Notes under the pieces: generated by a model
What the model saw: only the letters and a program-made list of their open reading frames with translations
The model's database searches: none
What the model was told of the DNA's origin: nothing
Assembly (NCBI GenBank): GCA_016801845.1
Contig: CM028914.1
Location: forward strand, 12,867,272-12,931,271
Direction: 5' to 3'
Source of the DNA: Polydactylus sextarius
Taxonomy: Eukaryota; Chordata; Actinopteri; Polynemidae
Length of the DNA: 64,000 nucleotides
Program-made: the position numbers and the translations under genes
Shown here: piece after piece, positions 61,268 to 64,000 of the stretch
How the letters are laid out: the number at the start of each line of letters is the position of its first letter
Numbering within the stretch: position 1 is the first letter of the stretch

Positions 61268-64000
61268 CTGTAGAGAGATAAAGATAAGAAAAACAACAAC
61301 AATAAAAATCAGAAAGGAGAGCTGAAACGCTACTTGAAGAGTATCAATGTAAATAGTTCTTTTAATATAAATAGCACAACTTTCAAACAATGATCTCATT
61401 ACATATACATTTGTAGCTTACCAAACATGCTGAGTGGAATTTCTTTTTGCAGGTGCGGCAGGCTTTCTTAGGCAGGGAGTAGTTGGAGCCGTGAATAACC
61501 GAGAAGCAGATCATACAATCCTCTATTCCCTCGAAGCGTTTATCAACGTTGTTCTTCCACAGAGCCAGGCCCTCCATTATACTGCCGTTCTAAACGCACA
61601 AACACACAATTACATTATTTAGAATTATTTCATCGTCTTGTTTTGTTTTTACAACTAAAGTGAAACGATTTGATCACAGTCTGTATTGCTCCTGGTAGAG
61701 ATATAACGTGTGTGAAGGCTGAATAGTTCTTATGTATTACACCGACTTCTCATATTCTATCATACAACACTATTGTGTTTATGTGTCTACCTGATGTGTG
61801 AGGTAGGTGCTCAGCTGCAACATCCAGTTCCTCCACTGCTGTACGGCAACACCAACGCGCCTCCCACTCTCGACAGTGATGGTGCCCAGAGGGTAGTTCT
61901 GAGGCAGCTGAATCACCAACTCAATGAAGATGTCATCCACAGAGTAGGTAGCAATCACCTCCCGAGCAGCTGAGCGAGCCTTCACCTGGGGCAACGAGAT
62001 AAATAGATAAATGCACTGTTTGCCTTTGCCACTGGGGCTCTTTCAGTTAAATAATCAGGCACCGATCCGATGCCAGGATCACACTTTGTGATTTCAATTT
62101 AACAGGATCCATTGTTGCTGCATCATTATACTGCAAATGTGATGCAAGTAATGTGCCAAAGGATTTGTTCACTTAAAATTTGTATTATGCCAATTAACTT
62201 TTAAGTGATTTCTTGAAGACGAGATACAGTGGAGTTGATATACAAGTGGAATCAAAACATGTTTCAAGTGCGCTGTTGTTTCATATGCTCGGAGGAAAAT
62301 GTCTGTAATCCTCGGTAAGTTATGTGAAATCATTCCAACGCAAATAACAGATGAGAAAATTATATAACAAAAAAAAGAAAAAGACACGGCAACTTTTTTA
62401 CACCTGATCTCCAGGACTGCAAACTGCAAAACATCTGTTATTTAACACATTAAGAGAAGCGTTTCATTTTACTGCATGAATCTTAAAATGGATCCTTGTG
62501 ATAAATTATTTCCACTATCTTCCATTAGTGCATGGACAATATGTCCACGTTGAGAAACCTAAAACTAGTGCTAGTAATTCTAGACGCACACAGAGAGGCG
62601 ATGTAACGTTTTACTTACAGTCATGCTGTCAAACATCTGAGTGCTGGAGTGGACAGATGAGATCTCCTGAGCTGAGAGAACAGGGCTGACGTATTTCATG
62701 GTGAACTTCTCTGCAGCCGCACTCACTCTCTTTTCCTGGCTGTTCCACCACAGCCGCACCATGGCAGGCAGGTCCTGCACTGTGCTGTAGTATACACTGC
62801 AAGCCAGGTGAGGGAGTTCCCACTTGACAGTGTCACTTTCTGCAGGTGAGAAACAACAGGAGGGAGATTCTAAGCCCGTTTACATGTCACTATCATGTGC
62901 AGAAAGTAACTGTGTAGGTGTTTGTGCTGTACTTACTGTCAACAGCCAGAGACAGGCTTTCTGTAAAAAAAGTCTTGGTCTCCTTTGTCTCTGCAACCTG
63001 GCCTGGGTAGATGGGATTCTCTGGCATCAGTTTGAAGAGGTGGAGGAGGAGCTTGTTGAGGGAGCAGCTTCTTTTCAGATACTGGGCATAATGGGCACGC
63101 AGCTGGAGATACATGAGAGGAGCAGTCAATACCGTGACAATGCTTTGATCGGTGCACCTCTTTTCACCAAAGCCAACTTTCATCATGAAACACTACAGTT
63201 ACAGACTCAAACTTAAAAGTAAATACCAGTTAAAGTACAAAGTAACCGTGAACACAAGAGGCGAACACTAAAGTCGCTCTGAAACGAGACTTGTCGTGAC
63301 TCACATGCGAGGGTGAGGATTTGAAGAAAGTGAGGAGCAGCTTCCAGGCCAGCAGGTATCCCAGAATGCAAGAGTACTCCACACTGAGAGGCTGGACCAC
63401 TGCAAACTCTCCAACTTGAACCCCTCCCAGAATGTTATCGCACAGCTCCTCACAAGTTGACAGGAAGGTCATGAGAGCAGCTGGAGGAGAACTGCACATA
63501 AAACTTAAATGTGAGAAAGGCACTTGAAATATAATATAATATTTTATATATATATATATATATTTCTTTTTCTAAGAAATACAGTCTCCCACGTTGACTC
63601 ACAGGCATGGTTCATCTCTATCATCATCAGCTTTGTTGTTGTCTCCCTCTCCATCACACTCAGGCAGCTGAGGCATGACCCTGTATGGACAACAATGAAG
63701 TATATTGAATTTCTTGGTTTAACCTTTACATTATGTATCAATTTTAATCAGAAACCTGAAATCGTGTTTGCGCTCAATTCAACAAAATACTTACTTTTCT
63801 AAAAGGTGGTAGACGGTGATCTGCAGAGGTCTGGCCTTAAATAGCAGCAGAGGACAGAACGTGTTGAGCAGCGTCTGCAGCGGCTCTGGCAGGTTTGTCT
63901 TCTGGTCTGCGATGAACTGTGGTGGCAGCGAGTTCTGATTTAGCTGCTGCACAGGCACATGTGTCAGAGCCAAACCGGCTGACTGCAGAACCGCCAGTGG
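61205..64000 (-). CDS. ltn1: Listerin E3 ubiquitin ligase, C-terminal part, eight exons
   Basis: Listerin is the RING-type E3 ligase of the ribosome-associated quality control complex. With NEMF it ubiquitinates nascent chains on stalled 60S subunits in the cytosol. The eight minus-strand segments 64000-63795 (cut by the window edge), 63680-63603, 63491-63305, 63102-62937, 62839-62619, 61985-61791, 61589-61422 and 61267-61205 join without frame breaks to give about 427 residues. That is roughly the last quarter of the protein if it has the human length (about 1,766). Landmarks are [36 protein letters not shown], the RWD-like region [20 protein letters not shown] with [18 protein letters not shown], and a C-terminal C4HC3 RING-CH finger (CMIC, CRTC, FHSAC, CPLC) ending CRETFF. 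All zinc ligands are present. The gene is convergent with cadm2, about 35 kb away. Confidence 0.97.
61422..61589 (-). CDS. ltn1: ltn1 exon, first part of RING-CH finger
   Basis: This is a 168-nt phase-0 exon with acceptor GTGCGTTTAG and donor GTAAGC. It encodes [20 protein letters not shown], then [20 protein letters not shown] and [13 protein letters not shown]. It carries four Cys, one His and a fifth Cys of the C4HC3 finger. Confidence 0.98.
61791..61985 (-). CDS. ltn1: ltn1 exon, RWD-like domain
   Basis: This is a 195-nt phase-0 exon with acceptor TCGTTGCCCCAG and donor GTAGAC. It encodes [18 protein letters not shown], then [20 protein letters not shown] and [20 protein letters not shown]. 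This is the RWD-like fold that precedes the RING in listerin and contacts the 60S subunit. Confidence 0.97.
62619..62839 (-). CDS. ltn1: ltn1 exon, start of C-terminal domain
   Basis: This is a 221-nt exon with acceptor CTCACCTGCAG and donor GTAAGT. It encodes [18 protein letters not shown], then [20 protein letters not shown] and [20 protein letters not shown], ending MFDSMT. It is very close to the known listerin C-terminal region. Confidence 0.97.
62937..63102 (-). CDS. ltn1: ltn1 exon, helical repeat region
   Basis: This is a 166-nt exon with acceptor ATGTATCTCCAG and donor GTAAGT. It encodes [20 protein letters not shown], then [20 protein letters not shown] and [12 protein letters not shown], and ends with one base of a Lys codon. 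The antisense 130-residue frame over it is a shadow. Confidence 0.95.
63305..63491 (-). CDS. ltn1: ltn1 exon, helical repeat region
   Basis: This is a 187-nt exon with acceptor TTTTATGTGCAG and donor GTGAGT. It encodes [20 protein letters not shown], then [20 protein letters not shown] and [16 protein letters not shown]. It belongs to the helical C-terminal domain of listerin. Confidence 0.95.
63603..63680 (-). CDS. ltn1: ltn1 exon encoding a short acidic linker
   Basis: This is a 78-nt exon with acceptor GTCCATACAG and donor GTGAGT. It encodes [20 protein letters not shown] then RDEPC, a low-complexity acidic linker of a kind usually variable between species. Phases fit both neighbours. It was recognised through phase and splice sites rather than conservation. 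Confidence 0.85.
63795..64000 (-). CDS. ltn1: ltn1 partial exon at right edge
   Basis: This exon is open to the window edge and ends at donor GTAAGT (63794-63789). It encodes [20 protein letters not shown], then [38 protein letters not shown] and VYHLLE. It ends with two bases of a Lys codon. The 5' part is outside the window. Confidence 0.9.

Noticed and set aside
62824..63216. 130-residue open frame on the + strand
   Set aside because: It is antisense to two well-supported ltn1 exons. Codon patterns, splice sites and family similarity all belong to the minus strand.

Overview
This window is vertebrate nuclear DNA, almost certainly from a ray-finned (teleost) fish. The genes have many short exons in long, AT-rich introns. 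The window is full of (CA/GT)n arrays and long A/T homopolymers, and it carries remnants of fish-type L2 LINEs, a Tc1/mariner element and a short DNA-transposon (MITE). No prokaryotic genes, CRISPR arrays or operons are present. Most open frames are chance frames through introns, intergenic DNA or microsatellites.

Layout. (1) Positions 1-25,800, + strand: the 3' half of a cell adhesion molecule 2 gene (cadm2; paralogue a or b not resolved). Six coding exons were placed by splice sites, phase and protein similarity: 8704-8865, 9333-9423, 9528-9706, 12602-12715, 24371-24493 and 25682-25800. They encode the end of the second Ig domain, the whole third Ig domain, a Pro/Thr-rich stalk, the transmembrane helix, and a cytoplasmic tail with juxtamembrane 4.1/FERM-type and C-terminal PDZ-type binding segments. 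Earlier exons lie off the left edge. (2) About 25,801-31,200: a probable long, T-rich cadm2 3' UTR of uncertain end. (3) About 31,200-61,200: some 30 kb with no supported protein gene. It holds microsatellites, a dead Tc1 fragment (about 38.86-39.06 kb), a possible promoter/first-exon/second-exon set at 40.97-42.0 kb, a MITE next to a 184-bp (GT)n array (41.2-41.76 kb), a decayed L2 LINE (about 47.56-49.63 kb), and a TAAT-rich stretch at 54-60 kb that looks like developmental noncoding regulatory DNA. (4) 61,205-64,000, - strand: the last eight coding exons (one partial) of ltn1 (listerin), the E3 ubiquitin ligase of ribosome-associated quality control, ending in its RWD-like region and RING-CH finger.

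cadm2 and ltn1 are convergent (tail to tail). Their products are unrelated: a neuronal synaptic adhesion protein and a cytosolic ribosome quality-control ligase. Nothing suggests they work together. I see no clearly novel protein system. The most interesting items are small: the possible unannotated transcript near 41 kb, an in-frame 24-nt microexon candidate in the long cadm2 intron, a weak donor on the stalk exon that suggests skipping, and perfect palindromic RFX-type and NKX2-type sites in that intron.
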